A DNA stretch of 15,461 nucleotides, taken from assembly GCA_035529435.1 (NCBI GenBank), contig DATKWS010000057.1:1-15461 (forward strand). The letters run 5' to 3'. The stretch comes from DATKWS01 sp035529435 (GTDB lineage Bacteria > Krumholzibacteriota > Krumholzibacteriia > Krumholzibacteriales > Krumholzibacteriaceae). Both the position numbers and the translations under genes were made by a program. The notes under the pieces were generated by a model. The model was given only the letters and a program-made list of their open reading frames with translations, did not search any database and was not told where the DNA came from. Shown piece after piece: positions 7,800 to 15,461 of this stretch. Positions within the stretch are counted from its first letter, which is position 1, and each line of letters begins with the position of its first letter.

Positions 7800-7828
7800 T
7801 TGATATGTATTTCACGATCTGCTATAAA
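7800..7828 (+). promoter_or_regulatory. Sigma-70-type promoter of the beta-sandwich repeat gene
   Basis: -35 TTGATA (7800-7805), 17-base spacer, -10 TATAAA (7823-7828) preceded by TGC, an extended -10. Start near 7835 leaves about 75 bases to the ATG at 7911. The TTG at 7800, which is in frame with the gene, lies inside this -35 box and so is not the translation start. Confidence 0.62.
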
Positions 7829-7910
7829 TATCCAATCGTCGCATGAAAACGATTCTGTCTTCATTCTCTATATCAGGTATCGGATTTCAGTCTGGCATGA
7901 GGGTAGAGTT

Positions 7911-10900
7911 ATGAAATCGAAGCGTCGCAATTGGTTGGAACTCATTTTCTTACTGGTAGTTGCGGCCGTTATAGTTATATTTATAATGAAAACTTCCGTC
8001 ATGTACCGCACGGATGGTGAGGGATCACTGCTCTGGATTGAAGCGGAATCAGCCCGGTATGTCCTTGAGCCGATCGAGATCTCGAGTGATACCGAGGCTT
8101 CGGGCGGTGCCTGTATCGCCATAAAGCAGGGAGCCGGGACCGGCATGACGGGAGCGGGTGGTGAAGCGATGTACGATATAGATATACCGGAACCCGGTCA
8201 GTACGTGCTGTGGGCGAGAGTTTATTGGCTCGATGGCTGTTCGAACTCCTTTTTTGTCGATATAGGTGGTAAGAATTATCATTTCGGAGAGGATTCGAAT
8301 TTCCACCGCTGGCACTGGATTCGCTTTATGCTGCCAGGGTTCGAATCAAGCGGGCGCAAGGAAATGATCATCCGGAATAGGGAAGATGGAATAAGTATAG
8401 ATAAATTATTGGTAACGAAGAAACTCGATTATATCCCGCAGGGCATGGGGGGCAACCGGTTCGTCTATTTTTTCGAGGACGGTCTTCCCTCCGGCTGGAG
8501 ACCGAAGACAGAGCATTATTGGGAGATCGCCGGTGGGAAGGGCGTGAACGGCTCCTCCGCCTATCATCTGCGAGCACTCGGCGGGGCGACCGACGAATAT
8601 TCAGTCGGTATCGAAGTGGGTGAAAGCTATGCTTTTCAATGTATTGTAAAAAGCCTGCACGAAGACCGGCGGGAGCGAAATTTCCGGGTACTCCTCAATT
8701 ACCGGAATGAGCGCGATTACTGTTGTCTCGATTGTAACGACGGATTGTTCTCCTTCCTGAAGGTGAGCGGACAGGGAGTGGATACGCTCAGCCGAACGGA
8801 TACACACGTGGAATCGATGATCGAGATCGACGGGGAATTCCATTTCGTCGAGATTCAAGTCAGCATCCATTCGGTAACCGTTGAATTCGATGGGCATCCC
8901 GTTCTTCGCGTCGATAAGCCGGGTCTCGGGGGGGGGCGCATCGGACTGGGATCCCGCGCCGGTGATGTCCTGTTCGACAATGTGGTCATTGCCGGGGATC
9001 TCGAGATCAACTATGCACAGAATTTCTATTATGACATTGAGGGAGCTCTCTCGAAGGTGGCGGGATGGCTCCCTGTCGCGGGTTCGTGGGCACGCTGCGT
9101 TTCGTACGGTACGCTTGCCTACGAGGTCGAGGCGAATTGGATTGCGGCGACCGTCTCGGGGAGCCTTGAATGGCGCAATTACAGCTTCGAATCAGCCATG
9201 AAGGGGGACGGATCGACCGGGATCGGGCTGCTGTTCTATTACGCCAATACGAGTAATTACTACCTCCTGAGGTGGGGAGGGAAATCATCGCCCCCGGAAT
9301 ATGCCGGCAGGATTCAGCTCGTGCGCATCGTCGACCGGAATATGCGAATTCTGGACGAACATGATGGTGGATACGAGCCCGGGCAGTGGTACCGGATGAG
9401 AGTCGATCTGCTTGACGGATCGATCCGTGCCTTCGTAGACGATGATTGCGTATTCGATCTATACGCCGACGGGCTGTTCCAGGGATTCGTCGGGCTGTAC
9501 GCGGAGAGCTCTCCGTCGGGCGGGGGGGGGAGGCCGACCGTCGAACTCTGGCCGGGATTGTACGGCGGTACGGAGTGGCGGGCCTTCTTCCCTATTCACA
9601 TCGATAGGGAAACCTCACAGGGCATATTTTTCTGCTATCAAGACGAACTCAATTACTACCTCCTCGAACGAACCGGCTACGGAGAAGGGAAGGACCGCAG
9701 CCTGCTTCGGCTTTACGAGGTGATAGAGGGGAACGCGACCCTGCTGCAGAAGAAGGATGATATGCTGGAGTTTCCCAGAAGTTACGGAATCGGCGTCGAG
9801 AAGAACTCGGACGGCGTTTCGATCAAGATCATGAAGCCGCAGCAGGAAACGCTCGGAGACATCAGGACCGTCGAGGCGGAACGATTTTTCGTCGCACAAC
9901 CGAAGCTCCGGTCGGGCAAGATCGCCGTGTCGGGCGGACGCACGATCAATGCGGCGTTCGATGATATTTTCGTACGGAGTGTCAATGATTTTCGTGATTC
10001 GTTCGATGGGGAGGATGGGACGCGGCCGCTAGAGTGGCGTCGAATCGATGGGGATTGGACGATCCATGGAGGAAAACTGACGGCCGGTTCCGATTCGGTG
10101 GGGTATATCGTGACCGGTGACCGTTCGTGGAAAGATTACACCTACTCGGTCGAGTGCACCGGCGGCGGCCCGCGCACCGATTCGTTCGGGCTTTGTTTCT
10201 ACCGCCAAGGCGAGGACCGGTATTATTGCGTGAGGGGGAGCGGCCCGCGGGGCGGGGCGGTCGTGACGTTGCTCAAGGTGAAGGAGGGAGTCGAGACGAT
10301 CCTGGCCGAATCGAAGATACGTGATGCATCCGGCCTTTTCACGGTCGAATTGGACGATGGTTGGATAGGCGTTCACCACGGTGACTCTCTCTGCTTGGGA
10401 GCCTTCGATCGCGAGTATCGGTCAGGTGGTATCGGTCTGTACAGTTCGGGAGGCGGCGCGATCGCTTTCGATGACGTCGACGTGCGTTTCGGAACCGGCA
10501 GGCGCGCGCATGAGTGTGTGAACACGATTTTCGAGATCAGGCGGGCCGGCAGCGACTGGCGCACCGACTTCAATGGCTGGATTGGCCGTGCCGGCGCGTG
10601 GCACGTGGTCGATGGGGCTCTTCAGAATGAACAGGCTGATGATAGCTCCGGTGTATGGTGGAAACAGGGATATATAGCGGGTGACTTCACGGTGATGTTT
10701 CACGTGGTGCCCCAGGCGATGACGGGCGGTTACGCGGCGGCCGTGATCAGGGAGAATGAGGCGGAATCCGGCCGGGGCTACGAATTGCGATTGATGGAAG
10801 AGGAATACGTGTGCTTTCGGGATGGTGAACGGATCATCTCGGGGAATCGGCGGGTCCTCGAACCGGGACGCGTGTCGAGTGTAGCATTCGAGAAACGGAG

Positions 10901-11624
10901 GGGCCATATCCTGGCCACCGTAAATGGTGAACAGCTCTTCTCGGCTCGGGACGAGGCCCCGTTGCGCGGTGGGAATGTCGGTTTGGTCGTGAAGGGGGGG
11001 ATATTCGGGTTCGGCAACATAACCGTACTTTCGTATCCGGCGTATTGCTACGAATTCAGTTTGGAAAAATGGGCCGCGAGAGACTTCAGCAATTGGCGGA
11101 TCGCTTCGGGCGTTTGGAATGAACGATCAGCGATCGTGTACGGCATGTACGGCGAAAAGGACACTTCGGAAGAAGCTCTTCTCTGGCACAAAAAGCCGTT
11201 GCCCCGCGATGTCGCCTTTGAATTCTTCTTTTCCCCGCTCGCATACTCGGACGGCGGATCGTTTTTTGTCGGCATTGGATGTGACGGCGAGGACATCCGG
11301 AGCGGATATTCGATTGATTTTGAATACGAGGTGCACGGGAAACCCGGTGAAGCGCCATCCTTCCGCATCGCGGCGACCCTGAAACGGGGAGGCCTCATCG
11401 TGGAGCGTGACGAGATCGCTCTTCCCCACATCGGAAGCTGGGTGAAGGCGAGAATCGAAAAGACCGGTCGGATTTTGAAACTTTTCATCGCTGAGCGGAA
11501 GGTGATGGCATTCCGTGACGATGCCCCACCGCGCGGGAACATGGCCGCGATCGGCGTGGCGGGCGAGATCGCCCACCCGGTATTCTTCGACAACATCGTG
11601 ATAACCGATCTTACATTCTTCTAG
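7911..11624 (+). CDS. Membrane-anchored multi-domain protein: CBM6/35-like module plus about six LamG/DUF1080-like beta-sandwiches
   Basis: 1237 residues from ATG 7911, which has GAGGG seven bases upstream. Basic MKSKRRNW precedes one hydrophobic segment (about 10-29) with no evident cleavage site, so a single N-terminal anchor with the rest outside the cytoplasm is likely. Residues about 38-177 start LLWIEAESARY and end DGISIDKLLVTKK, as in CBM6/35-like modules. Six segments of roughly 145-190 residues follow: 183-363, 369-550, 550-692, 694-864, 880-1044 and 1047-1237. They share the pattern W..G.W...G, then F.F..., a YY.LR-like strand, then GGRIGL...FDNVVI. This resembles concanavalin-type LamG or DUF1080 (3-keto-disaccharide hydrolase) folds. 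I see no dedicated catalytic domain, and it lacks the NYPNPFNP tail of its neighbours. Carbohydrate or matrix binding is inferred. Two nine-G tracts lie inside. Confidence 0.88.
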   Translation: MKSKRRNWLELIFLLVVAAVIVIFIMKTSVMYRTDGEGSLLWIEAESARYVLEPIEISSDTEASGGACIAIKQGAGTGMTGAGGEAMYDIDIPEPGQYVLWARVYWLDGCSNSFFVDIGGKNYHFGEDSNFHRWHWIRFMLPGFESSGRKEMIIRNREDGISIDKLLVTKKLDYIPQGMGGNRFVYFFEDGLPSGWRPKTEHYWEIAGGKGVNGSSAYHLRALGGATDEYSVGIEVGESYAFQCIVKSLHEDRRERNFRVLLNYRNERDYCCLDCNDGLFSFLKVSGQGVDTLSRTDTHVESMIEIDGEFHFVEIQVSIHSVTVEFDGHPVLRVDKPGLGGGRIGLGSRAGDVLFDNVVIAGDLEINYAQNFYYDIEGALSKVAGWLPVAGSWARCVSYGTLAYEVEANWIAATVSGSLEWRNYSFESAMKGDGSTGIGLLFYYANTSNYYLLRWGGKSSPPEYAGRIQLVRIVDRNMRILDEHDGGYEPGQWYRMRVDLLDGSIRAFVDDDCVFDLYADGLFQGFVGLYAESSPSGGGGRPTVELWPGLYGGTEWRAFFPIHIDRETSQGIFFCYQDELNYYLLERTGYGEGKDRSLLRLYEVIEGNATLLQKKDDMLEFPRSYGIGVEKNSDGVSIKIMKPQQETLGDIRTVEAERFFVAQPKLRSGKIAVSGGRTINAAFDDIFVRSVNDFRDSFDGEDGTRPLEWRRIDGDWTIHGGKLTAGSDSVGYIVTGDRSWKDYTYSVECTGGGPRTDSFGLCFYRQGEDRYYCVRGSGPRGGAVVTLLKVKEGVETILAESKIRDASGLFTVELDDGWIGVHHGDSLCLGAFDREYRSGGIGLYSSGGGAIAFDDVDVRFGTGRRAHECVNTIFEIRRAGSDWRTDFNGWIGRAGAWHVVDGALQNEQADDSSGVWWKQGYIAGDFTVMFHVVPQAMTGGYAAAVIRENEAESGRGYELRLMEEEYVCFRDGERIISGNRRVLEPGRVSSVAFEKRRGHILATVNGEQLFSARDEAPLRGGNVGLVVKGGIFGFGNITVLSYPAYCYEFSLEKWAARDFSNWRIASGVWNERSAIVYGMYGEKDTSEEALLWHKKPLPRDVAFEFFFSPLAYSDGGSFFVGIGCDGEDIRSGYSIDFEYEVHGKPGEAPSFRIAATLKRGGLIVERDEIALPHIGSWVKARIEKTGRILKLFIAERKVMAFRDDAPPRGNMAAIGVAGEIAHPVFFDNIVITDLTFF
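8928..8936 (+). repeat. Nine-G homopolymer inside the CDS (first)
   Basis: Nine consecutive G bases encode three glycines (GLGGGRIG) near the end of the first beta-sandwich domain, at residues 340-342. Slippage of one base would shift the frame. Confidence 0.95.
9522..9530 (+). repeat. Nine-G homopolymer inside the CDS (second)
   Basis: A second run of nine G bases encodes glycines in PSGGGGRPT (residues 538-540), in a loop near the end of the second beta-sandwich domain. A shorter run of seven occurs at 10994-11000. Confidence 0.95.
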
Positions 11625-11626
11625 CG

Positions 11627-12162
11627 GATTGCGGCGGAAATGCGACATTTTTAAATCGATGTCAAGCGGATCCCCCGGTTCGTAAACGGATCGACGTTAT
11701 TGAATGGGATATGACGTCGTACAGAGCCGACCAACGGTACGTCGCCGTTCCGGCGACCGGATTCTGCCATCTCATCGATCGCGAGGAGGAAGTCCGGTGT
11801 CTCGAGGCGGTCAGGCGGAATACAAAGCCGGGAGGCGTGGCGATTTTCTATAATCCCTTTTTGAAAACAGGTTTACAGCCCCGGGAGGAAATCGCTATGC
11901 TGAGCGAACATGCCCGGTGACTTGGAGAAAGATCACCTTTCGCATTCTCAGCGAAGTTGATTTTGAACGGCGGATTCGGTATAATTGCTCTGTTTTTGAA
12001 GAATTTGCAGATGAGAGGTTTCTGAAAACGCATCGTATCAAGTATTCGTTCCGGTTCTACGATCGTGACGATCTTGAGAGGCTCCTCGGGAGCAACGGTT
12101 ACCGTATCATCGACGTTGCATTGAATGATCGCATCAATGATCTAAGCATATGTTTTAAGTGA
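11627..12162 (+). pseudogene. Decayed SAM-dependent methyltransferase (truncated and frameshifted)
   Basis: Two overlapping frames give consecutive parts of one class I methyltransferase. The first, readable from just after the previous gene's stop to TGA 11918-11920, contains RIDVIEWDMTSYRADQRYVA, GFCHLIDREEEVRCLEAV and NTKPGGVAIFYNPF, matching the post-motif-I, motif II and KPGG regions. The second, from about 11917 in another frame, continues with RIKYSFRFYDRDDLERLLGS and NGYRIIDVALND, the usual C-terminal strands. A frameshift near 11915 separates them. At the left edge DCGGNATFL may be a worn motif I (normally DxGxGxG), but the N-terminal region is missing. It ends 16 bases before leuS. 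A sequencing indel could explain the frameshift but not the missing N-terminus. Confidence 0.7.
11957..11985 (+). promoter_or_regulatory. Possible sigma-70 promoter for leuS inside the methyltransferase relic
   Basis: TTGATT (11957-11962), 17-base spacer, perfect TATAAT (11980-11985). Start near 11992 would give a leader of about 187 bases before leuS. The -35 matches only four of six consensus bases, and the sequence also lies in former coding DNA, so this is tentative. No T-box or other leader structure was recognised. Confidence 0.4.
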
Positions 12163-12178
12163 AAGGTGGCATGAGAGG

Positions 12179-14587
12179 ATGCGCGACTACGATCCGACGT
12201 TTGTGGAGGAAAAGTGGCGTCGTAAATGGGAGGAACAACGGCTGCACGTCGTTGACATGATTCATGCGGAACATCCGTTCTTCAATCTCATGATGTTTCC
12301 CTACCCTTCGGCGGAGGGGTTGCACGTCGGGAACGTGTTCGCTTTTGTCGGTTCGGATATCCACGCGAGATTCAAGAAACTGAACGGGTATGATGTCTTC
12401 GAACCGATCGGATTCGACGCATTCGGCATGCACGCCGAAAATTACGCGATCAAGGTCGGAAAGCACCCGAAGAAGCTCGTTGCGGAGAATATCGCTAACT
12501 TCAGGGAGAATCAACTCAAGCGCATCGGTGTAATGTACGATTGGACCCACGAGGTCATCTCCACGGACCCGGGCTACTATAAATGGTGCCAGTGGATATT
12601 CCTCCAGCTGTACAAGGGGGGACTCGCCGAGCGCAAGAAAGCTCCGGTGAACTGGTGCAATTCGTGCAAAACGGTGCTCGCCGATGAGCAGGTCGAGAAC
12701 GGTTTATGTGAGCGCTGCAAGGGGGAAGTGATCAAGAAGGAAACGACGCAATGGTTCTTCCTCATTACACGCTACGCGGATCACCTGTTGAAAAACCTCG
12801 ATATCATCGACTGGTCGGACAGCACGAAGAAGATACAGCGGCAATGGATCGGCAAATCCGAAGGCGCGGAAATACAATTTCAAATCGAGGGAGCCCCCGG
12901 ATCGATCGATGTTTTCACGACGCGGGCCGATACTATTTTCGGGGCCACGTTTCTACTCATTTCTCCCGGGCATCCGTTAGCCCGAAACACCTCCGACAGT
13001 CATAAGAGGGAAGTCGAAGAGTACATCGACCGTGCCATGCGATCCGCCGCCGTGAAAGAGGAGGAGGCGCAGAGGGAAAAGACCGGTGTTTTCACGGGCC
13101 GTTATGCCGTCAATCCCGTGAATGGAGAGCGGATCCCCATCTGGGTTTCGGATTATGTGCTTATGGGATACGGAACGGGTGCGATCATGGGAGTGCCCGG
13201 TCACGATGAGCGTGATTTCGATTTCGCAAAGACATACGGACTGCCGATCATCGAGGTGATCTCGCCGGACGGCGGGAGCCATGAGCTTTCGCAGGCATAC
13301 ACGGGGGAAGGCGTGCTGATCAATTCCGGCCGGTTCGACGGGATGACGACTTCAAAAGGTACGAAAGCGATAGTCGAATATCTCGTGGCGGGAGGGGCCG
13401 GCAAGGCGTCGGTCAATTACAGGCTGAGGGACTGGTGTATTTCGAGGCAGCGCTACTGGGGGCCGCCGATTCCGATTGTCTATTGCGATGCATGCGGCAT
13501 TGTGCCGGTGCCCGAGGAGGAGCTGCCCGTTGTGCTTCCCGAGACGGACGACTACCTTCCCGACGGCACCGAGCAATCACCTCTCGCTCGTATCGATTCG
13601 TTCGTGAATACGAATTGCCCGGCGTGCGGCGGGGCGGCCAGGCGGGAGACGGACGTTTCGGATAACTTTCTCGATTCGGCATGGTATTTTCTCCGGTACC
13701 CCTCGGCTCATTACGACGAGGGTCCCTTCGAGAAATTCCTGACGGAGAAATGGCTTCCCGTTGATATGTATATAGGGGGCAACGAGCACGCCGTATTGCA
13801 TCTAATGTACACCCGGTTCATTACGATGGCGCTCCACGATCTCGGCCATTTGCCTTTCGAGGAGCCGTTCAAACGGTTTCGCGCCCACGGTCTCATCATC
13901 AAGGACGGCGCGAAGATGAGCAAGTCAAAGGGAAACGTGGTTATCCCCAATCAGTACATCGATCAATATGGAGCCGATACGTTGCGCATGTACCTGATGT
14001 TTCTCGGTCCGTACAAGGAAGGTGGTGATTTCCGGGATACCGGTATAGCCGGGATACGGAAGTTCCTGGAGCGTGTGTGGCATTTCGTCATGAGCAGCGT
14101 GACGCGTGAGGGCGAGCCGAGCCGGGACATGCTGCACTGGTTGCACAAGACCATCATGCGGGTTACGAACGACATAGAATTGCTCGATTACAATACGGCG
14201 ATAGCGTTGTACATGGAAATGTTCAATGCGATGAAAAAGCGCGACCATGTCCATGCGGATATCATCGAAAAATTCCTGATCATCCTGGCTCCCTTCGCGC
14301 CGCATTTCTGTGAAGAGCTCTGGGAGTACATGGGGAATTCCGAAAGTATATTCACGCAGCGGTGGCCCGGATACGATCCGGATGTGGCCAGTGAGAAGGT
14401 CGTGGAGTTTGTCGTTCAGATAAACGGCAAGGTGCGTGACAAATTCCCGTTACCGGTGGACACTCCCGAAGGCGAGGCGAAAAAGGTGGCCTTGGAATCG
14501 GAGAAGGTCAAGAAACGGCTCCATGGCGAGCAGGTGATAAAGTATATCTTCGTTCCCAACAAGTTGTTGAATATTGTGGTGAGATAA
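12179..14587 (+). CDS. leuS: Leucyl-tRNA synthetase
   Basis: Cytoplasmic class I synthetase that charges tRNA-Leu with leucine using ATP. 802 residues, close to the short bacterial form (about 800; the E. coli enzyme is about 860). PYPSAEGLHVGN carries the HIGH-type motif HVGN at 49-52. C160/C163/C177/C180 form a zinc ribbon, and C436/C439/C480/C483 a possible second. The CP1 editing domain shows TTRADTIFG from 247 and GTGAIMGVPGHDERDF. FLDSAWYFLRYP and GGNEHAVLHLMYTRF belong to the catalytic core, and KMSKS is at 579-583. The large leucine-specific insertion that precedes KMSKS in E. coli is absent, as in Bacillus-type enzymes. The C-terminus FVVQINGKVRDKF is the tRNA-contacting end. AAAGGTGG nine bases before the ATG supports this start. 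All key motifs look intact. Confidence 0.98.
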   Translation: MRDYDPTFVEEKWRRKWEEQRLHVVDMIHAEHPFFNLMMFPYPSAEGLHVGNVFAFVGSDIHARFKKLNGYDVFEPIGFDAFGMHAENYAIKVGKHPKKLVAENIANFRENQLKRIGVMYDWTHEVISTDPGYYKWCQWIFLQLYKGGLAERKKAPVNWCNSCKTVLADEQVENGLCERCKGEVIKKETTQWFFLITRYADHLLKNLDIIDWSDSTKKIQRQWIGKSEGAEIQFQIEGAPGSIDVFTTRADTIFGATFLLISPGHPLARNTSDSHKREVEEYIDRAMRSAAVKEEEAQREKTGVFTGRYAVNPVNGERIPIWVSDYVLMGYGTGAIMGVPGHDERDFDFAKTYGLPIIEVISPDGGSHELSQAYTGEGVLINSGRFDGMTTSKGTKAIVEYLVAGGAGKASVNYRLRDWCISRQRYWGPPIPIVYCDACGIVPVPEEELPVVLPETDDYLPDGTEQSPLARIDSFVNTNCPACGGAARRETDVSDNFLDSAWYFLRYPSAHYDEGPFEKFLTEKWLPVDMYIGGNEHAVLHLMYTRFITMALHDLGHLPFEEPFKRFRAHGLIIKDGAKMSKSKGNVVIPNQYIDQYGADTLRMYLMFLGPYKEGGDFRDTGIAGIRKFLERVWHFVMSSVTREGEPSRDMLHWLHKTIMRVTNDIELLDYNTAIALYMEMFNAMKKRDHVHADIIEKFLIILAPFAPHFCEELWEYMGNSESIFTQRWPGYDPDVASEKVVEFVVQINGKVRDKFPLPVDTPEGEAKKVALESEKVKKRLHGEQVIKYIFVPNKLLNIVVR

Positions 14588-14699
14588 TATCACGGCATCA
14601 ATTTTATGTGAGCCGCGTAAGGGGCTGAAACGGCATCACGGGACATCGAGACTTGAGCGAGCGGGCGATCCGCATTTCTGAGTTTACCCGAAGCGCGCG

Positions 14700-15461
14700 A
14701 TGGAATATTCGATAGAGACGAGAAACCTCACGAAACGGTTCCGCCGGGAGTTGACCTTGCGGGAACTCGTTTTTACGCCGTTTCGAAGAAAGCGCCAGTT
14801 TGTCACTGCCGTCGAGGATGTGACGTTGCGCGTGCGGCGGGGCGAGATATTCGGGCTGCTGGGTCCGAACGGCGCCGGAAAAACGACATTGATAAAATTG
14901 CTGTGCAATCTCGTTATACCGACCAGTGGATTCGCTCGGGTCGGAGGATGGGATGTCGTTGACCAGGGAGATAGGGTTCGCGGCTGCATCGGGCTTGTGA
15001 CGAACGACGAACGGAGCTTTTTCTGGAGATTGACGGGCAGAAGGAATCTGGAGTTTTTCGGCAGCCTGTACAACATGCCGCCGGACGTCCTCAGGAGACG
15101 AGTCGGGGAACTGCTGGAGATATTCGGGCTCGAAGGTAAAGCGGATCTTCCGTTTAAAACATATTCCTCGGGCATTAAGAAGAAAATGGCTATCGCCCGC
15201 GGATTGCTCAACGATCCGCAAGTCATTTTCATGGACGAACCGACGAACAGTCTGGATCCCGCTGCAATGCAGCAACTGAGGACGATGGTGAGGCAAACGA
15301 TCGTATCGGACATGAAGAAAACCGTTTTCTGGGCGACGCACAGGCTCGAGGAAGTCGATGGGTTCTGCGACAGGGTCGCTCTGATCAACAACGCCAGAAT
15401 CGAATTCGATGGATACGTACGTGATTTCAAGGGCCTCCTGCGGGGGAATTCGCGGTACCAT
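14700..15461 (+). CDS. ABC-transporter ATP-binding protein (3' partial)
   Basis: 254 residues are visible and the frame is open at the right edge. Walker A GPNGAGKT at 55-62, signature YSSGIKKKMAIARGLL from 155, Walker B VIFMDEPTNSLDP with D179/E180, and H-loop H214 (ATHRLEEV) are all present. The position after the Walker A region where most ABC ATPases have the Q-loop reads IGLVTNDERSFFWRLTGRRN, without the glutamine. The ERSFFWRLTGR wording and YSSG signature suggest the NatA/NodI/ABC-2 exporter group, in which case a membrane permease gene would follow. An in-frame TGA at 14679-14681 leaves ATG 14700 as the only start; no strong Shine-Dalgarno is visible. It lies 112 bases after leuS in the same direction and may be co-transcribed, since no terminator is seen between. 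Confidence 0.94.
   Translation, partial: MEYSIETRNLTKRFRRELTLRELVFTPFRRKRQFVTAVEDVTLRVRRGEIFGLLGPNGAGKTTLIKLLCNLVIPTSGFARVGGWDVVDQGDRVRGCIGLVTNDERSFFWRLTGRRNLEFFGSLYNMPPDVLRRRVGELLEIFGLEGKADLPFKTYSSGIKKKMAIARGLLNDPQVIFMDEPTNSLDPAAMQQLRTMVRQTIVSDMKKTVFWATHRLEEVDGFCDRVALINNARIEFDGYVRDFKGLLRGNSRYH

Larger units (their letters stand above)
7570..7910. other. Divergent intergenic region with two outward promoters
   Basis: This 341-bp AT-rich gap separates the minus-strand IPxKF gene from the plus-strand beta-sandwich gene. It holds one sigma-70-like promoter for each (listed separately), about 115 bp apart, so a regulator binding between 7686 and 7800 could affect both. A perfect octamer palindrome GCAATTGC sits at 7709-7716 between them. 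No small gene with a credible ribosome site is seen. Confidence 0.6.

Noticed and set aside
7800..7910. TTG start giving a longer beta-sandwich protein
   Set aside because: The TTG lies in the -35 box of the likely promoter, the added residues precede the basic/hydrophobic anchor without purpose, and ATG 7911 has a good Shine-Dalgarno.
14588..14699. Promoter or terminator between leuS and the ABC gene
   Set aside because: No -35/-10 pair at good spacing and no stem followed by T residues could be found.
14604..15461. Long open minus-strand frames opposite the right end
   Set aside because: They are antisense to a clear ABC ATPase with Walker A, signature, Walker B and H-loop; the minus translation has no domain.

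Overview
The window reads as chromosomal DNA of a Gram-negative bacterium from the FCB group or a neighbouring candidate phylum (Krumholzibacteriota, Eisenbacteria, Latescibacterota and Zixibacteria are all plausible; I cannot choose among them). The main clue is a C-terminal secretion module with the NYPNPFNP signature, ending MIVLR, on two different proteins. Such type IX-like / FlgD-Ig-like sorting domains, together with 100-residue ASH-like repeats and FG-GAP propellers, are typical of secreted proteins in these lineages. Codon use is moderately GC-rich, while intergenic regions are AT-rich with near-consensus sigma-70 promoters.

Layout. 1-4824 (+) is the 3' part of a giant secreted repeat protein: five cysteine-rich repeats of about 100 residues, an eight-loop FG-GAP propeller, five more repeats, a fibronectin-like domain and the sorting domain. 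Converging on it, 4966-5682 (-) is an OmpR/PhoB-type regulator whose receiver has lost the phosphoacceptor aspartate. Next comes about 850 bp without an intact gene, holding an IS91-type transposase relic (5964-6302, -). 6461-7685 (-) is a complete single-gene transcription unit with UP element, promoter, CDS and terminator. It encodes an unrecognised secreted protein built on a short [IV]PxKF repeat and carrying the same sorting domain.

Divergent from it, 7911-11624 (+) encodes a 1237-residue membrane-anchored protein with a CBM6/35-like module and about six LamG/DUF1080-like beta-sandwich domains, containing two nine-G tracts. It abuts a decayed SAM-dependent methyltransferase (11627-12162). 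After that come housekeeping leuS (12179-14587) and an ABC-transporter ATPase that runs off the right edge (14700-15461).

How the parts relate. Left of about 11.6 kb the window is a surface/extracellular protein island with repeats, mobile-element debris and a probable stand-alone regulator; right of it lies conserved housekeeping DNA. A functional link between the regulator and the surface proteins is only an inference from adjacency. The strongest candidates for something undescribed are the IPxKF repeat protein and the degenerate regulator with its GTTAA(A)TTA repeats.
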